In this document: positions 27,814-36,217 of the stretch, piece after piece
Layout: each line of letters starts with the position of its first letter
Numbering within the stretch: the first letter of the stretch is position 1
DNA from: Pseudomonadota bacterium
GTDB lineage: Bacteria > Pseudomonadota > Gammaproteobacteria > Burkholderiales > Rhodocyclaceae
Direction: 5' to 3'
DNA length: 63,673 nt
Assembly (NCBI GenBank): GCA_018240785.1
Contig: JAFEFC010000009.1
Location: 1-63,673 of the forward strand
Made by a program: the position numbers and the translations under genes
Notes under the pieces: model-generated
The model's input: only the letters and a program-made list of their open reading frames with translations
The model's database searches: none
What the model was told of the DNA's origin: nothing

Positions 27814-28005
27814 GGGGTAGCTGAAACGACGGCTTGGGAATTTAGGATTCTAGCAAACGCAGTGCACCATGCGCGGAAATCAAGACCTTGCGCGGAGTAG
27901 GGGAGATCCGCGCCAGTCCGCCTGCCGCCCGTCGGTCGGCAGGCGCGTACCGTGCGCCCAAGGGCGCCGATGAGCATGGGGCCGGCCGCGGTCTGGATTA
28001 TTTCT

Positions 28006-28034
28006 TTGACATGAAAATATGACGAATGCAGAAT
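28006..28034 (+). promoter_or_regulatory. Sigma-70 promoter of the PsiF-repeat gene
   Basis: A perfect -35 TTGACA (28006-28011), a 17-bp spacer and -10 CAGAAT (28029-28034) stand in an AT-rich island of an otherwise GC-rich 264-nt intergenic region. The ATG at 28078 lies about 40 nt downstream. Confidence 0.65.
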
Positions 28035-28077
28035 CGTGGCGTCCCTCTGGACGACATCCACATCAATGGAGACCGAA

Positions 28078-28464
28078 ATGATGAAGAAGGTTCTGTCCGC
28101 GGTTGCCGCATCCTGCGCCCTGCTGGCGCTCGCCCCTGCCGACGCCCTCGCTGGCGCGCAGCAGGAAAGGATGAAGCGTTGCAGCCAGGAAGCGCGAGAG
28201 CAGACGCTCAAGGGTGATGCGCGCAAGGCGTTCATGAGCACCTGCCTGAAGGGCAAGCATGCGCAGGAGGCCGGTGCGGAAGCGGCGCCGGTGGCCGCCG
28301 AGCGCAAGGCCTCGGCGCCCGCGGCCGAGGCACAGGCCACGGCTCAAGCCCCGGCCAAGCGCGCCGACACCGCCAAGCGCAAGGCCTGCAACCAGGCCGC
28401 CACCGAGCAGACGCTGCGCGGGGCAAAGCGCAAGACCTTCATGGAGGAATGCATGAGCGCGTGA
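28078..28464 (+). CDS. PsiF-repeat periplasmic protein
   Basis: 128 residues with a signal peptide (KKVLSAVAASCALLALAPADALA). Two PsiF repeats carry the paired-cysteine pattern: MKRCSQEAREQTLKGDARKAFMSTCL near residues 32-57 and KACNQAATEQTLRGAKRKTFMEECM near the C-terminus, joined by an Ala/Pro/Glu-rich linker. PsiF is phosphate-starvation induced in Escherichia coli; its role is unknown. Start could be this ATG or the next codon, also ATG; GGAGA precedes both. Confidence 0.88.
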   Translation: MMKKVLSAVAASCALLALAPADALAGAQQERMKRCSQEAREQTLKGDARKAFMSTCLKGKHAQEAGAEAAPVAAERKASAPAAEAQATAQAPAKRADTAKRKACNQAATEQTLRGAKRKTFMEECMSA

Positions 28465-28476
28465 GGTAGCGTCATG

Positions 28477-28496
28477 GGGGCAGCGCCGGCTGCCCC
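28477..28496. terminator. Hairpin between convergent PsiF and cyclase-FHA genes
   Basis: GGGGCAGC and GCTGCCCC form a perfect 8-bp stem with a GCCG loop, 12 nt after the PsiF-gene stop. It probably ends plus-strand transcription and may work in both directions. Confidence 0.55.
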
Positions 28497-28571
28497 TGAC
28501 GGAATGGCGCCGGAAAAGGGGGGGCTTTGAACGCGCCGCGCCAGGCGGCCCCTCGCCCGGCTGAAGGCGCT

Positions 28572-29438
28572 TCAGACGATGTCGAAGAACACCAGGTCGC
28601 GCTCGATCTCGCTTGCCGAAAAGCCGCAGCCGATGCGGCCGGGGCCACGCAGCGGAATCTCTCCGTGCTTGACGCAGGTCTCGCGCGCACCGTCGACCGA
28701 AATGTAGGTGCCGTTGGAGCTTTCATCGACGAGGATGAAGCCGTCCCGGCGACGTTCGATGCGGGCGTGCTGGCGCGAGGCCCGCGGATCCATGATCACC
28801 ACGTCGTTGCCCAGCTCTCGCCCGATCAGCAGCACCGGACGCTGCTCCTCGACGAAGATCACGTCCTGCTGGTGCCGCAGCCGCAGGCGCTGCGACAGTC
28901 GGACGGTTGGTGGCAGCGAGGTGACCATGCCCGCGCGCTGCCCCACCGCATGGACGGGTACGCCCAAGGCATCGATCTCGGCGCTGCGGATCTCCTGCGG
29001 GTTTGCCGCGTGCCGTGCGGCAGGCGTGAGCAGCAGCACCGCCGGGCCGCTGACCAGGGCCTGTTCGTGCCGCGCGAGCTTGGCCAGCCGCTGCGCCAGC
29101 GCGGGGCCGTCGCCCTGGGTGGGATCGGATTCCACCATGCCGTAGTGCAGGCCGATGCAGACCGTCTGCCGCGTGCCGCTCAGGGGCGGCAGGCTGCGCA
29201 CCCGGTCCAGGATCTCGCCGGCGGCCAGGATGCCGCTGTCGCAGCGCTCGAAGCCGGCGAGGACGGAATCGGCTCGACTGTCGATGACGGTGCCGCCATG
29301 GCTGTCGATGGATCGCTCGATGCGCCGCATGCAGCGATCCAGCGCGTGCGCGGCCTCGTCCGCACCCAGGCGCGCAGCGAGGCGCGCATCGCTGGGAAGC
29401 GTCGCGGCGAGGACACACAGATTCTTGCGCTCGGACAT
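28572..29438 (-). CDS. Degenerate class III cyclase domain fused to FHA domain
   Basis: 288 residues. Residues 1-160 align with class III adenylate/guanylate cyclases (HGGTVIDSRADSVLAGFE and IGLHYGMVE match the second metal-binding strand pair). However, the first metal-site aspartate in strand 1 is absent (CVLAATLPSD) and the lysine and glycine before the second aspartate are replaced, so catalysis is doubtful. Residues about 200-280 are an FHA domain (LLIGRELGNDVVIMDPRASRQHARIE, then ESSNGTYI), which binds phosphothreonine. It is probably a signalling scaffold. It lies 89 nt downstream of ttcA on the same strand. Confidence 0.8.
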   Translation of the reverse strand: MSERKNLCVLAATLPSDARLAARLGADEAAHALDRCMRRIERSIDSHGGTVIDSRADSVLAGFERCDSGILAAGEILDRVRSLPPLSGTRQTVCIGLHYGMVESDPTQGDGPALAQRLAKLARHEQALVSGPAVLLLTPAARHAANPQEIRSAEIDALGVPVHAVGQRAGMVTSLPPTVRLSQRLRLRHQQDVIFVEEQRPVLLIGRELGNDVVIMDPRASRQHARIERRRDGFILVDESSNGTYISVDGARETCVKHGEIPLRGPGRIGCGFSASEIERDLVFFDIV

Positions 29439-29527
29439 CGGGAGGGCGTCGGTTGGCGTGAAAAGCCTCGGGAAACCGGGGAATGATGATGAAACGCCCC
29501 CGCCGATGCAAGGGCCCGCCGCGCGCT

Positions 29528-30496
29528 TCAGTCGTCGCTCGGATGCAGCCCGAAGAAGCGCACCGCTTCGCCCGCCGGGCGTGGGAACTCGGGCGGATCG
29601 AACGCGGTATCACCTTCCTCCACCCGCGTCTGCCGCGTCAGGCCGACGAAATCGAACAGTTTCGCGTCTGCGAGGTGGGAGGGGACGACGTTCCTCAGCG
29701 AGGTCGCCAGCGATTCGATGCGGCCAGGATAGTCGCGTGCCCAGCCCTGCAGCATTGCCTTGATCTGCTTGCGCTGCGCGTTCTCCTGCGAGCCGCACAG
29801 GTTGCAGGGGATGATCGGGTAGTCCATCGCGCGTGCGAAGCGGGCGATGTCGTTCTCGGCACAGTAGACCAGCGGCCGGATCACGACGTTCTCGCCGTCG
29901 TCGCTCACCAGCTTGGGCGGCATGGCCTTGATCTTGCCGCCGAAGAACATGTTCAGGAACAGGGTCTCGAGGATGTCGTCGCGGTGGTGGCCGAGCGCGA
30001 TGCGGGTGGCGCCGATCTCCTTCGCGGTGCGGTAGATGATGCCGCGGCGCAGGCGCGAGCACAGCGAGCAGGTCGTCTTGCCCTCGGGAATCTTGTCCTT
30101 GACGATGGAGTACGTGTCCTCGGTGACGATGCGGTACTCGACGCCGATCGACTCGAAGTACTGCGGCAGGATGTGATCGGGGAAGCCGGGCTGCTTCTGG
30201 TCGAGGTTCATCGCCACGATGCGGAAGTCCACCGGTGCGCGCTCACGCAGCGCCAGCAGGATGGACAGCAGCGTGTAGGAATCCTTGCCGCCCGATACGC
30301 ACACCAGCACGGTGTCGCCATCGCCGATCATGTTGTAGTCGGCGATCGCCTCACCCACGCTGCGCTCGAGCTTCTTCTTCAGGCGCAGGAAGGTGTTGGA
30401 GTGGCGGTTGCCGGCGGCGATGTCGGCGGACTGGGCAGGGGCGAGGGCGGCGGTCACGTACGGGCTCGAGCTGGAAAATGTTGCGGAATTATACAT
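29528..30496 (-). CDS. ttcA: tRNA 2-thiocytidine(32) synthetase TtcA
   Basis: 322 residues. The PP-loop [17 protein letters not shown] near residues 65-81 activates the tRNA base with ATP, and [10 protein letters not shown] near 142-151 and CNLCGSQ near 233-239 give the CxxC cysteines that bind its [4Fe-4S] cluster. It thiolates cytidine 32 of certain tRNAs. It begins 18 nt after the pteridine reductase-like gene and is probably co-transcribed with it. Confidence 0.93.
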   Translation of the reverse strand: MYNSATFSSSSPYVTAALAPAQSADIAAGNRHSNTFLRLKKKLERSVGEAIADYNMIGDGDTVLVCVSGGKDSYTLLSILLALRERAPVDFRIVAMNLDQKQPGFPDHILPQYFESIGVEYRIVTEDTYSIVKDKIPEGKTTCSLCSRLRRGIIYRTAKEIGATRIALGHHRDDILETLFLNMFFGGKIKAMPPKLVSDDGENVVIRPLVYCAENDIARFARAMDYPIIPCNLCGSQENAQRKQIKAMLQGWARDYPGRIESLATSLRNVVPSHLADAKLFDFVGLTRQTRVEEGDTAFDPPEFPRPAGEAVRFFGLHPSDD

Positions 30497-30514
30497 TTAC
30501 CGTGCCCAACCGCC

Positions 30515-31264
30515 TCACAGGTGGATGCTGCGTCCACCGTCCACCGCGAGGATCTGGCCGGTAATGTAGGGGGCATCCAGCAGCAGGAAGCGCACCGTGC
30601 GGGCGATGTCGGTCGGGCTTCCGGTGCGCTGCAGCAGGGTGTGGGCGACGATGCGCGCGCGCTCCTCGGGCGGAAACTGCCCGTCCTCGGGCCAGTCGAT
30701 CGGTCCCGGAGACACGCCATTCACCCGCACCTCGGGCGCCAGCTCCAGCGCCAGCGCGCGCGTCAGGCCGGCCAAACCCGACTTGGCGACCGAATACAGC
30801 AGGTAGTGTCGCAGCGGCTGCTCGGCATGGATGTCGACGATGTTGACGATGGCGCCCCGCGTTTCGCGCAGCGCCGGCGCCAGGGCCTGGCTCAGGAACA
30901 GCGGTCCCTTCAGGTTGGAGCCGATGAGATCGTCCCAGGCGGCGCGATCGATGCGGCCGACTTCGGTGGGGAAGAAGCTGGAGGCGTTGTTGACGAGGCC
31001 GTCGACACGACCGCAACGCGCCAGCACCGCCTGCGCGACACGCTCCGGCACGCCGTCGACGGCGAGATCGCCGCCCACGGTGAAGGCCGAGCCAGGGCGT
31101 GCGATGTCGAGTTCGGCGGCCAGCCGCTCGGCCGCGGTGGCGCTCTGCCGGTAGTGCAGCGCGATGCGGGCGCCAGCCTCGTGCAGCGTGCGCACGATTT
31201 CTGCGCCGACGCGGCGCGCGCCGCCGGTGACGAGGACGACGGGGGCTTGTACCGGATCTTTCAT
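30515..31264 (-). CDS. Pteridine reductase-like short-chain dehydrogenase
   Basis: 249 residues with the Rossmann motif VLVTGGARRVGAEI, NNASSFFPTE, the catalytic YSVAKSG near residue 162 and SPGPIDWPEDG. The TGGxRRVG variant is typical of pteridine reductase/FolM (dihydromonapterin reductase) members, which reduce pterins with NADPH. The ATG at 31264 is chosen; a TTG four codons earlier is possible. A perfect TATAAT lies on this strand at 31357-31362 but without a good -35. Downstream ttcA follows after 18 nt. Confidence 0.82.
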   Translation of the reverse strand: MKDPVQAPVVLVTGGARRVGAEIVRTLHEAGARIALHYRQSATAAERLAAELDIARPGSAFTVGGDLAVDGVPERVAQAVLARCGRVDGLVNNASSFFPTEVGRIDRAAWDDLIGSNLKGPLFLSQALAPALRETRGAIVNIVDIHAEQPLRHYLLYSVAKSGLAGLTRALALELAPEVRVNGVSPGPIDWPEDGQFPPEERARIVAHTLLQRTGSPTDIARTVRFLLLDAPYITGQILAVDGGRSIHL

Positions 31265-31483
31265 GTCGGGATGCAAGGCAGGGGTCTTCGGTGGAGTTCA
31301 GGGTTGCAGCGCGCGCCACGGCATGCGAAGTCCGCGACGCTGGGCATGAGAGCCGGATTATAGGTGCGGGTTCCGTCGCGCCCGCGATCGCCGCGGCCGA
31401 CGGATTCGCGGTCATCGCATTCGCGCGTGCGCATGCCCGGCGCCGGTACAATGCCGCCTAGCCCAATCCGCCGCCTTGCACTC

Positions 31484-32659
31484 ATGTCCTCGCTGCCCAC
31501 GCCGTCTCCCGATGCGCTCGAACAGAGCGCCCGCCTGTTCGAACACATCGCGGCGGAGATCGACAGGGCAGGGGGCTGGATTCCGTTCTCGCGCTACATG
31601 GAGCTTGCGCTGTATGCGCCCGGCCTCGGCTACTACAGCGGCGGCGCGCGCAAGTTCGGTCCGGGCGGGGATTTCATCACCGCGCCGGAGCTCACGCCGC
31701 TGTTCGGCCAGGCGCTGGCGAACCAGGTCGAGCAGGTCATGCGCGCCAGCGCGCTGCAGATCATCGAGGTCGGCGCCGGCACCGGGCTGCTCGCCGCCGA
31801 CCTGCTGCTGGAACTGGAGCGGCGCGGTGCGCTGCCGGAACGCTACGACATTCTCGAGCTGTCAGGGGAACTGCGCGAGCGCCAGTTCGACACCCTGGCG
31901 CAGAAGGTGCCGCAGCTCGCTTCGCGGGTGCGCTGGCTGGACGCCTTGCCCGACACCTTCTCAGGCGTGGTGGTGGCCAACGAGGTGCTCGACGTGATGC
32001 CGGTGCATCTGGTGGTTTCCCGTGCCGAGGGGCTGTTCGAGCGTGGCGTGGTGTTCGCTGCCGATGAGGCGGGCAACAAGGCCCTGCGCTGGGCCGACAC
32101 GCAGGCCTCAGGTGCGGTGGCGGACGCGGCGCGCGCGCTCGACTTGCCGCAGGCGCAGCGGGGCGAATACGTCACCGAGATCAACCTGGCCGGGCGCGCC
32201 TGGGTGGCGGCCTGGGCAGCGCGGCTGCAGCGGGGCGCGCTGCTGCTGATCGACTATGGCTATCCGCGCGCCGAGTACTACCTGCCGTCGCGCTCGAGCG
32301 GCACGCTGCTGTGCTACTACCGCCACCACGCGCACGGCGACCCCTTCCTGTGGCCGGGGCTCAACGACATCACCGCCTTCGTCGATTTCACCGCGGTGGC
32401 CGAAGCGGCCTTCGATGCCGGCCTGGACGTGCAGGGCTACACCAGCCAGGCGCAGTTCCTGTTCAATTGCGGAGTGCTCGAATGCCTGGAACGGCGGGGC
32501 GCGCGCGAGAGTGCCGACTATATCCGCGCCGCACGCGCGGTGCAGCGGCTGACCACGCCGCAGGAGATGGGCGAATTGTTCAAGGTGCTGGCGGTGAGCC
32601 GTGGCCTGTCCGGTCCGCTGCTCGGCTTCCTGCGCGGCGACCGGCTGCACGCGCTGTAG
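31484..32659 (+). CDS. MidA/NDUFAF7-family SAM-dependent methyltransferase
   Basis: 391 residues. FSRYMELALYAPGLGYYSGGARKFGPGGDFITAPEL in outline near residues 35-70 is the family signature, and IIEVGAGTGLLAADLL near 89-104 is the SAM-binding motif I. VVVANEVLDVMPVHL follows, then YGYPRAEYY. The mitochondrial homologue methylates an arginine of a complex I subunit; the bacterial target is not established. The start MSSLPTPSPDALEQ is preferred over longer Arg/Ser-rich in-frame openings. Confidence 0.88.
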   Translation: MSSLPTPSPDALEQSARLFEHIAAEIDRAGGWIPFSRYMELALYAPGLGYYSGGARKFGPGGDFITAPELTPLFGQALANQVEQVMRASALQIIEVGAGTGLLAADLLLELERRGALPERYDILELSGELRERQFDTLAQKVPQLASRVRWLDALPDTFSGVVVANEVLDVMPVHLVVSRAEGLFERGVVFAADEAGNKALRWADTQASGAVADAARALDLPQAQRGEYVTEINLAGRAWVAAWAARLQRGALLLIDYGYPRAEYYLPSRSSGTLLCYYRHHAHGDPFLWPGLNDITAFVDFTAVAEAAFDAGLDVQGYTSQAQFLFNCGVLECLERRGARESADYIRAARAVQRLTTPQEMGELFKVLAVSRGLSGPLLGFLRGDRLHAL

Positions 32660-32666
32660 CGCGCGC

Positions 32667-32864
32667 TCATTCCTGGTTGCGGTAGATCGCCTGCAGGAAG
32701 GCGTCGACGTCTTCCGGCGGCGGCTTGCGCGGTGGATGCACTGGCGCGACGAGTTCCTCGAGATGTGGGATCAGGCCGGGCGGCAGCCAGCCGGCGTTGA
32801 GCACCTCATCGTCATAGCGCTCGTCGTCGTGGCTGGCGATTTCAGTGTCGGGGCTCATGTTCAT
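32667..32864 (-). CDS. Small acidic protein of unknown function
   Basis: 65 residues from the ATG at 32864 (MNMSPDTEIASHDDERYDDEV), with AGGGTGA upstream; a GTG three codons earlier is less likely. The N-terminal half is acidic; the C-terminal half has a proline-rich PVHPPRKPPPEDVDAFLQAIYRNQE ending. I recognise no family. Codon use fits the surrounding genes and the frame is uninterrupted, but expression is unproven. It ends 7 nt from the MidA-type gene on the opposite strand. Confidence 0.5.
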   Translation of the reverse strand: MNMSPDTEIASHDDERYDDEVLNAGWLPPGLIPHLEELVAPVHPPRKPPPEDVDAFLQAIYRNQE

Positions 32865-32915
32865 GGCGATCACCCTGGGGACTTCGCGACCATCGCCGGC
32901 ATGACCGGCGCCCTT

Positions 32916-32954
32916 CGATCGCGCCGCTGCATTGCGCCTGCAGCGGCGCGATCG
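32916..32954. terminator. Perfect 15-bp hairpin in the gap 5' of the small acidic gene
   Basis: CGATCGCGCCGCTGC and GCAGCGGCGCGATCG pair exactly around a 9-nt loop. It lies 51 nt upstream of the small gene's ATG and 145 nt downstream of the hydrolase gene, both on the minus strand. It may be a second terminator, a leader structure or an insulator; no T tract follows on either strand. Confidence 0.6.
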
Positions 32955-33043
32955 GGGCGCAGGCTCAAGCGACCGTCAGCGTTTCCGGCACGATCCTGGT
33001 GCGCCCGTGCTTCAATAATGGAGAACGTGGTCGCCACTGGCCA

Positions 33044-33073
33044 GGGGAAAACGCACGAATTCGGGTTTTCCCC
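33044..33073 (-). terminator. Hairpin after the alpha/beta hydrolase gene
   Basis: GGGGAAAAC and GTTTTCCCC form a perfect 9-bp stem with a 12-nt loop, 25 nt downstream of the minus-strand stop codon. It is a likely terminator. Confidence 0.6.
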
Positions 33074-33098
33074 GACCGTGCAGGCGCCATCGCGTCCC

Positions 33099-33902
33099 TC
33101 AGAGGTCGCGCTCGTCGAGCCAGCTCGCGATGCGTACGGCCGCTGTCTCCCAGCTCTGCTCCAGCATCATGCCATGGCCCATGCCGTCGAGGATTTCTGC
33201 CTGCCTGCCGTAGGTGGCCGCGGTCATGTGAACCTGGTCGGGCGGGATGAGGTGGTCATGTTGCGCACCCAGGATCAGCATCGGCGGGCGGTGCATGCGC
33301 GCAGGCTGCGGCAGGTTGAACAGCGTCATGTCCCACAGCGCGCGGTGCGATTCGGGCTGGCACAGGCGATAGTAGCGGCGCAGCGCGACGGGATCGACGG
33401 GCTGATGGAACAGCGCGTCCTGCAGGCTGCGGATGTCCACGTCGGTGCCGTTCATGATGTTGTTGAGGTCCGCCAGCAGCCCCGGCTTCTTGAACATCAG
33501 GCCCACCGCCGAGCCCATCAGCCCCTGCGGCGGCACCGACGACATCAGCACGGTGGCCGGTGCGTCGTGCTGTTCCAGGTATTTCTGCACCACGATGCCG
33601 CCCATCGAATGACCGACGAGGATCGGCGGGGCCGAGAGGCGCGCGGCCACTTCGGCGACGTCGCGCACGTAATCGTCCAGCGAGTAGGAATCGAGATGGT
33701 CGCGCCGCCTGCTTCCACCGTGCCCCGACAGCGACAGCGCATAAGCCTCCCAGCCGCGCGCCGCGAACCAGGGCAGGAAATGCTCCGCCCAGCACCAGGC
33801 CGACACGTAGGCCCCGTGGATGAAGAGGATGGGATGGTCGTGCGTGCGGCATGCCGGTGCGTGGCACAGCACCTCGAGTTCGCCGAAGCGGCTGCGGTTC
33901 AT
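33099..33902 (-). CDS. Alpha/beta hydrolase
   Basis: 267 residues. The fold markers are PILFIHGAYVSAWCW (oxyanion HG), LVGHSMGGIVVQKYL with the nucleophile Ser in GHSMG, and a late DGMGHGMMLE containing the catalytic His. GAQHDHLIP supplies the acidic residue region. It is a soluble esterase or lipase-like enzyme of unknown substrate. The ATG at 33902 follows AGGAGAG; a longer start at 33923 lacks one. Confidence 0.88.
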   Translation of the reverse strand: MNRSRFGELEVLCHAPACRTHDHPILFIHGAYVSAWCWAEHFLPWFAARGWEAYALSLSGHGGSRRRDHLDSYSLDDYVRDVAEVAARLSAPPILVGHSMGGIVVQKYLEQHDAPATVLMSSVPPQGLMGSAVGLMFKKPGLLADLNNIMNGTDVDIRSLQDALFHQPVDPVALRRYYRLCQPESHRALWDMTLFNLPQPARMHRPPMLILGAQHDHLIPPDQVHMTAATYGRQAEILDGMGHGMMLEQSWETAAVRIASWLDERDL

Positions 33903-34045
33903 CGATGGCTCTCCTGCCCGCACGCGTGCGGGCTGCCCCAGTTCTGGAGGGTGATCATCTTGATGCGTTTTCCTTGGGATTGAGGACCGGGCTTGCCGTT
34001 GCCCCGCTTTGCGTCTCTAATCGGCGCTTTGCGAAGGGTTGGACC

Positions 34046-34243
34046 ATGCTCAAGTGGCTGCTCGTCATCGTCCTGATGGTGCTGGTGGCCGGCCTCATGC
34101 GGCCCGGCGTGTCGCAGCGCCTGGGATTGGGCCGGCTGCCGGGCGACTTCGCCTTTCGCTACCGCGGGCGAGCATATCATTTCCCCTTCGCCACCACGGT
34201 GTTGCTGTCCCTGATCGCCTGGATCATTTTGCGGTCGATCTGA
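34046..34243 (+). CDS. DUF2905 family small membrane protein
   Basis: 65 residues with two hydrophobic segments (LKWLLVIVLMVLVAGLM and FPFATTVLLSLIAWIIL) around the conserved LGLGRLPGDFAFRYRGRAYHFPF core. DUF2905 proteins are inner-membrane proteins of unknown function. The gene is alone on the plus strand, between the hydrolase and cca genes, both on the minus strand. Confidence 0.85.
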   Translation: MLKWLLVIVLMVLVAGLMRPGVSQRLGLGRLPGDFAFRYRGRAYHFPFATTVLLSLIAWIILRSI

Positions 34244-34251
34244 GGCGCGCG

Positions 34252-35514
34252 TCAGCCGATTCCATCACGGCCTGGCGCATCAGCCGCTTCCTGCTGTGGG
34301 CGCGCGAGTGCGCGCACTGCGGCGACCCGCGCCGCATGGACCGCCGCGGGAATCTGCGACTTGTCGGCGCAGGCGCGTGCGATCGCGCCCGCATCCACCG
34401 CGCGGATCGCGCCCACCGCGGCGCGCCAGCGCAGCGACGGATGCCAGTCGCGCCGGCTGCCGTCCTGGCCGCCGCGGCCGAGATGGTCGGCGGTGGCCGC
34501 CTCCAGCATCAGCAGGAAGCGCTCTGGCCGGCGCAGCGCGTCGCAGCGTTCGAGCACCTTCACCATGGTCTCGGGGCGCAGGATGTCGGCCTGTCCCAGG
34601 ATGCCGTGCTCGCGCGCGAGCATCACTGCGAGGTCGCGGCAATCGGTGGGGGCGCGCAAGCGTTCGGACACCTCGCGCGCGTGTTCGGCGCTCTTCGCCT
34701 CGTGGCCGTAGTGGTGAGGCAGGATGTCGGCCGGCGTGTCGGCCTTGCCCAGGTCGTGCAGCAGGCAGGCCCAGCGCGCAGCCAGCGGCAGGCTCATGGA
34801 CGCGGCCCGGTCGATGACCATCAGCACGTGCTCGCCGCTGTCGATCTCGGGGTGATGCCGCGCCGGCTGCGGCACGCCGAAGAGCCGCTCCAGCTCGGGC
34901 AGGATGTGGGCGAGTGCGCCGCATTCGCGCAGCGCCCGGATCATGCGCGACGGGTGCGACTCCATCAGCCCGCGCGCGAACTCCTGCCACACGCGTTCGG
35001 CGACGAGGTGATCGACTTCGCCTAGCGCCACCATGTGGCGCATCAGCGCCAGCGTCTCGGGCGCGATATGGAAGTCGGTGAAACGGGCGGCGAAGCGCGC
35101 CACGCGCAGGATGCGCAGCGGATCCTCGGCAAAGGCCGGCGACACGTGGCGGAATACCCGCGCCTGCAGGTCGGCGACGCCACCGTACGGGTCGATCAGC
35201 GTGCCGTCCTGATCGCGCGCGATGGCGTTGATCGTCAGGTCGCGGCGCGCAAGGTCTTCCTCCAGCGTGACCTCCGGCGCCGCGTAGCAGACGAAGCCGG
35301 TGTAGCCGTTGCCGCTCTTGCGCTCGGTGCGCGCCAGCGCGTATTCCTCGCCGGTGGCCGGATGCAGGAACACCGGAAAATCCTTGCCCACCGGGCGAAA
35401 CCCCTGCGCCAGCATGTCCTCGGGCGAGCTGCCTACCACGACCCAGTCGCGGTCCTTGACCGGCAGTCCGAGCAGCGCGTCGCGGACGGCGCCGCCGACG
35501 ATGTAGGCCCGCAT
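34252..35514 (-). CDS. cca: Multifunctional CCA protein (tRNA nucleotidyltransferase)
   Basis: 420 residues. The nucleotidyltransferase head begins MRAYIVGGAVRDALLGLPVKDRDWVVVG, with RRDLTINAIA near residues 91-100. The HD phosphohydrolase domain (LLHDLGKADTP) lies near 258-268, as in class II bifunctional CCA enzymes. It builds or repairs the 3' CCA of tRNAs and has phosphatase/phosphodiesterase activity. Its ATG overlaps the GST stop by 1 nt. Confidence 0.93.
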   Translation of the reverse strand: MRAYIVGGAVRDALLGLPVKDRDWVVVGSSPEDMLAQGFRPVGKDFPVFLHPATGEEYALARTERKSGNGYTGFVCYAAPEVTLEEDLARRDLTINAIARDQDGTLIDPYGGVADLQARVFRHVSPAFAEDPLRILRVARFAARFTDFHIAPETLALMRHMVALGEVDHLVAERVWQEFARGLMESHPSRMIRALRECGALAHILPELERLFGVPQPARHHPEIDSGEHVLMVIDRAASMSLPLAARWACLLHDLGKADTPADILPHHYGHEAKSAEHAREVSERLRAPTDCRDLAVMLAREHGILGQADILRPETMVKVLERCDALRRPERFLLMLEAATADHLGRGGQDGSRRDWHPSLRWRAAVGAIRAVDAGAIARACADKSQIPAAVHAARVAAVRALARPQQEAADAPGRDGIG

Positions 35515-36158
35515 CAGCCGTAGAGATCCTCGGACGGTATGGACTCGGTTTCCGCCAGCGCGGCCGCTTCCCATTCCTTCATCCACGGATTCGCGAGCAT
35601 CGTCGCCAGGTATTCGCCCGCCGCGCCGTCGGGCTTCACGCCGTAGGTCTTGAAGCGGAAGCACACCGGCGCGAAGGCCGCGTCTGCCAGCGTGAAGCTG
35701 CCGAAGAGATGAGGTCCGGCGCCGCCGAAGCGCTTGCGGCAGTCGTTCCAGATCGCCACCACGCGCGCGATGTCGGCATCCACTTCGGGCGTGTGTCCGT
35801 GGCCGGTGTAATCCTTGCGGATGTTCATCGTCATGCGGCCGCGCAGGTTCTGGAAGCCGGAGTGCATCTCGGCCGTCACCGCACGCGCCGTCGCCCGCGC
35901 CGCGACATCGGCGGGCAACAGTTGCGGCGCCTTCTCGGCGAGGTATTCGCCGATCGCCAGCGAGTCCCACACCGCCAGCCCATGGTCGATGAGGCAGGGC
36001 ACCTTGCCCGAGGGCGAGTGCGACAGGATGCGCTCGCGGCTGCCGGGGATGAACAGGGGGATGCGGATCTCTTCGAAGGTGAAGCCGCCGGCGCGGGCGG
36101 CGATCCACGCGCGCAGCGACCAGGAAGAGTAGTTCTTGTTGCCGATGATCAGCTTCAT
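35514..36158 (-). CDS. Glutathione S-transferase family protein
   Basis: 214 residues: MKLIIGNKNYSSWSLRAWIA gives the thioredoxin-fold N-terminus with a catalytic serine candidate, SGKVPCLID and AVWDSLAIGEYLAEKAP follow, and the C-terminal domain is helical. Members with the NKNYSSWSLR opening are common in proteobacteria next to cca or other housekeeping genes; substrates are unknown. It overlaps cca by 1 nt and is probably co-transcribed. Confidence 0.88.
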   Translation of the reverse strand: MKLIIGNKNYSSWSLRAWIAARAGGFTFEEIRIPLFIPGSRERILSHSPSGKVPCLIDHGLAVWDSLAIGEYLAEKAPQLLPADVAARATARAVTAEMHSGFQNLRGRMTMNIRKDYTGHGHTPEVDADIARVVAIWNDCRKRFGGAGPHLFGSFTLADAAFAPVCFRFKTYGVKPDGAAGEYLATMLANPWMKEWEAAALAETESIPSEDLYG

Positions 36159-36185
36159 CGCGGGCTCCGTGTCGATTGGGGCGGT

Positions 36186-36217
36186 GGCGGCATGCGCTCA
36201 GCGGCGCGCATGCCGCC
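36186..36217 (-). terminator. Hairpin spanning the end of the NDUFA9-like gene
   Basis: GGCGGCATGCG and CGCATGCCGCC form a perfect 11-bp stem with a 10-nt loop. The stop codon (36198-36200) sits in the loop, so the structure includes the last codons. It is a likely terminator between this gene and the GST gene. Confidence 0.6.

Noticed and set aside
23891-36217. A family of REP-like elements, because two hairpins (23891-23922 and 36186-36217) share a GCATGCC core.
   Set aside because: The core is short and self-complementary, the arms otherwise differ, and both lie exactly at gene ends, as terminators do.
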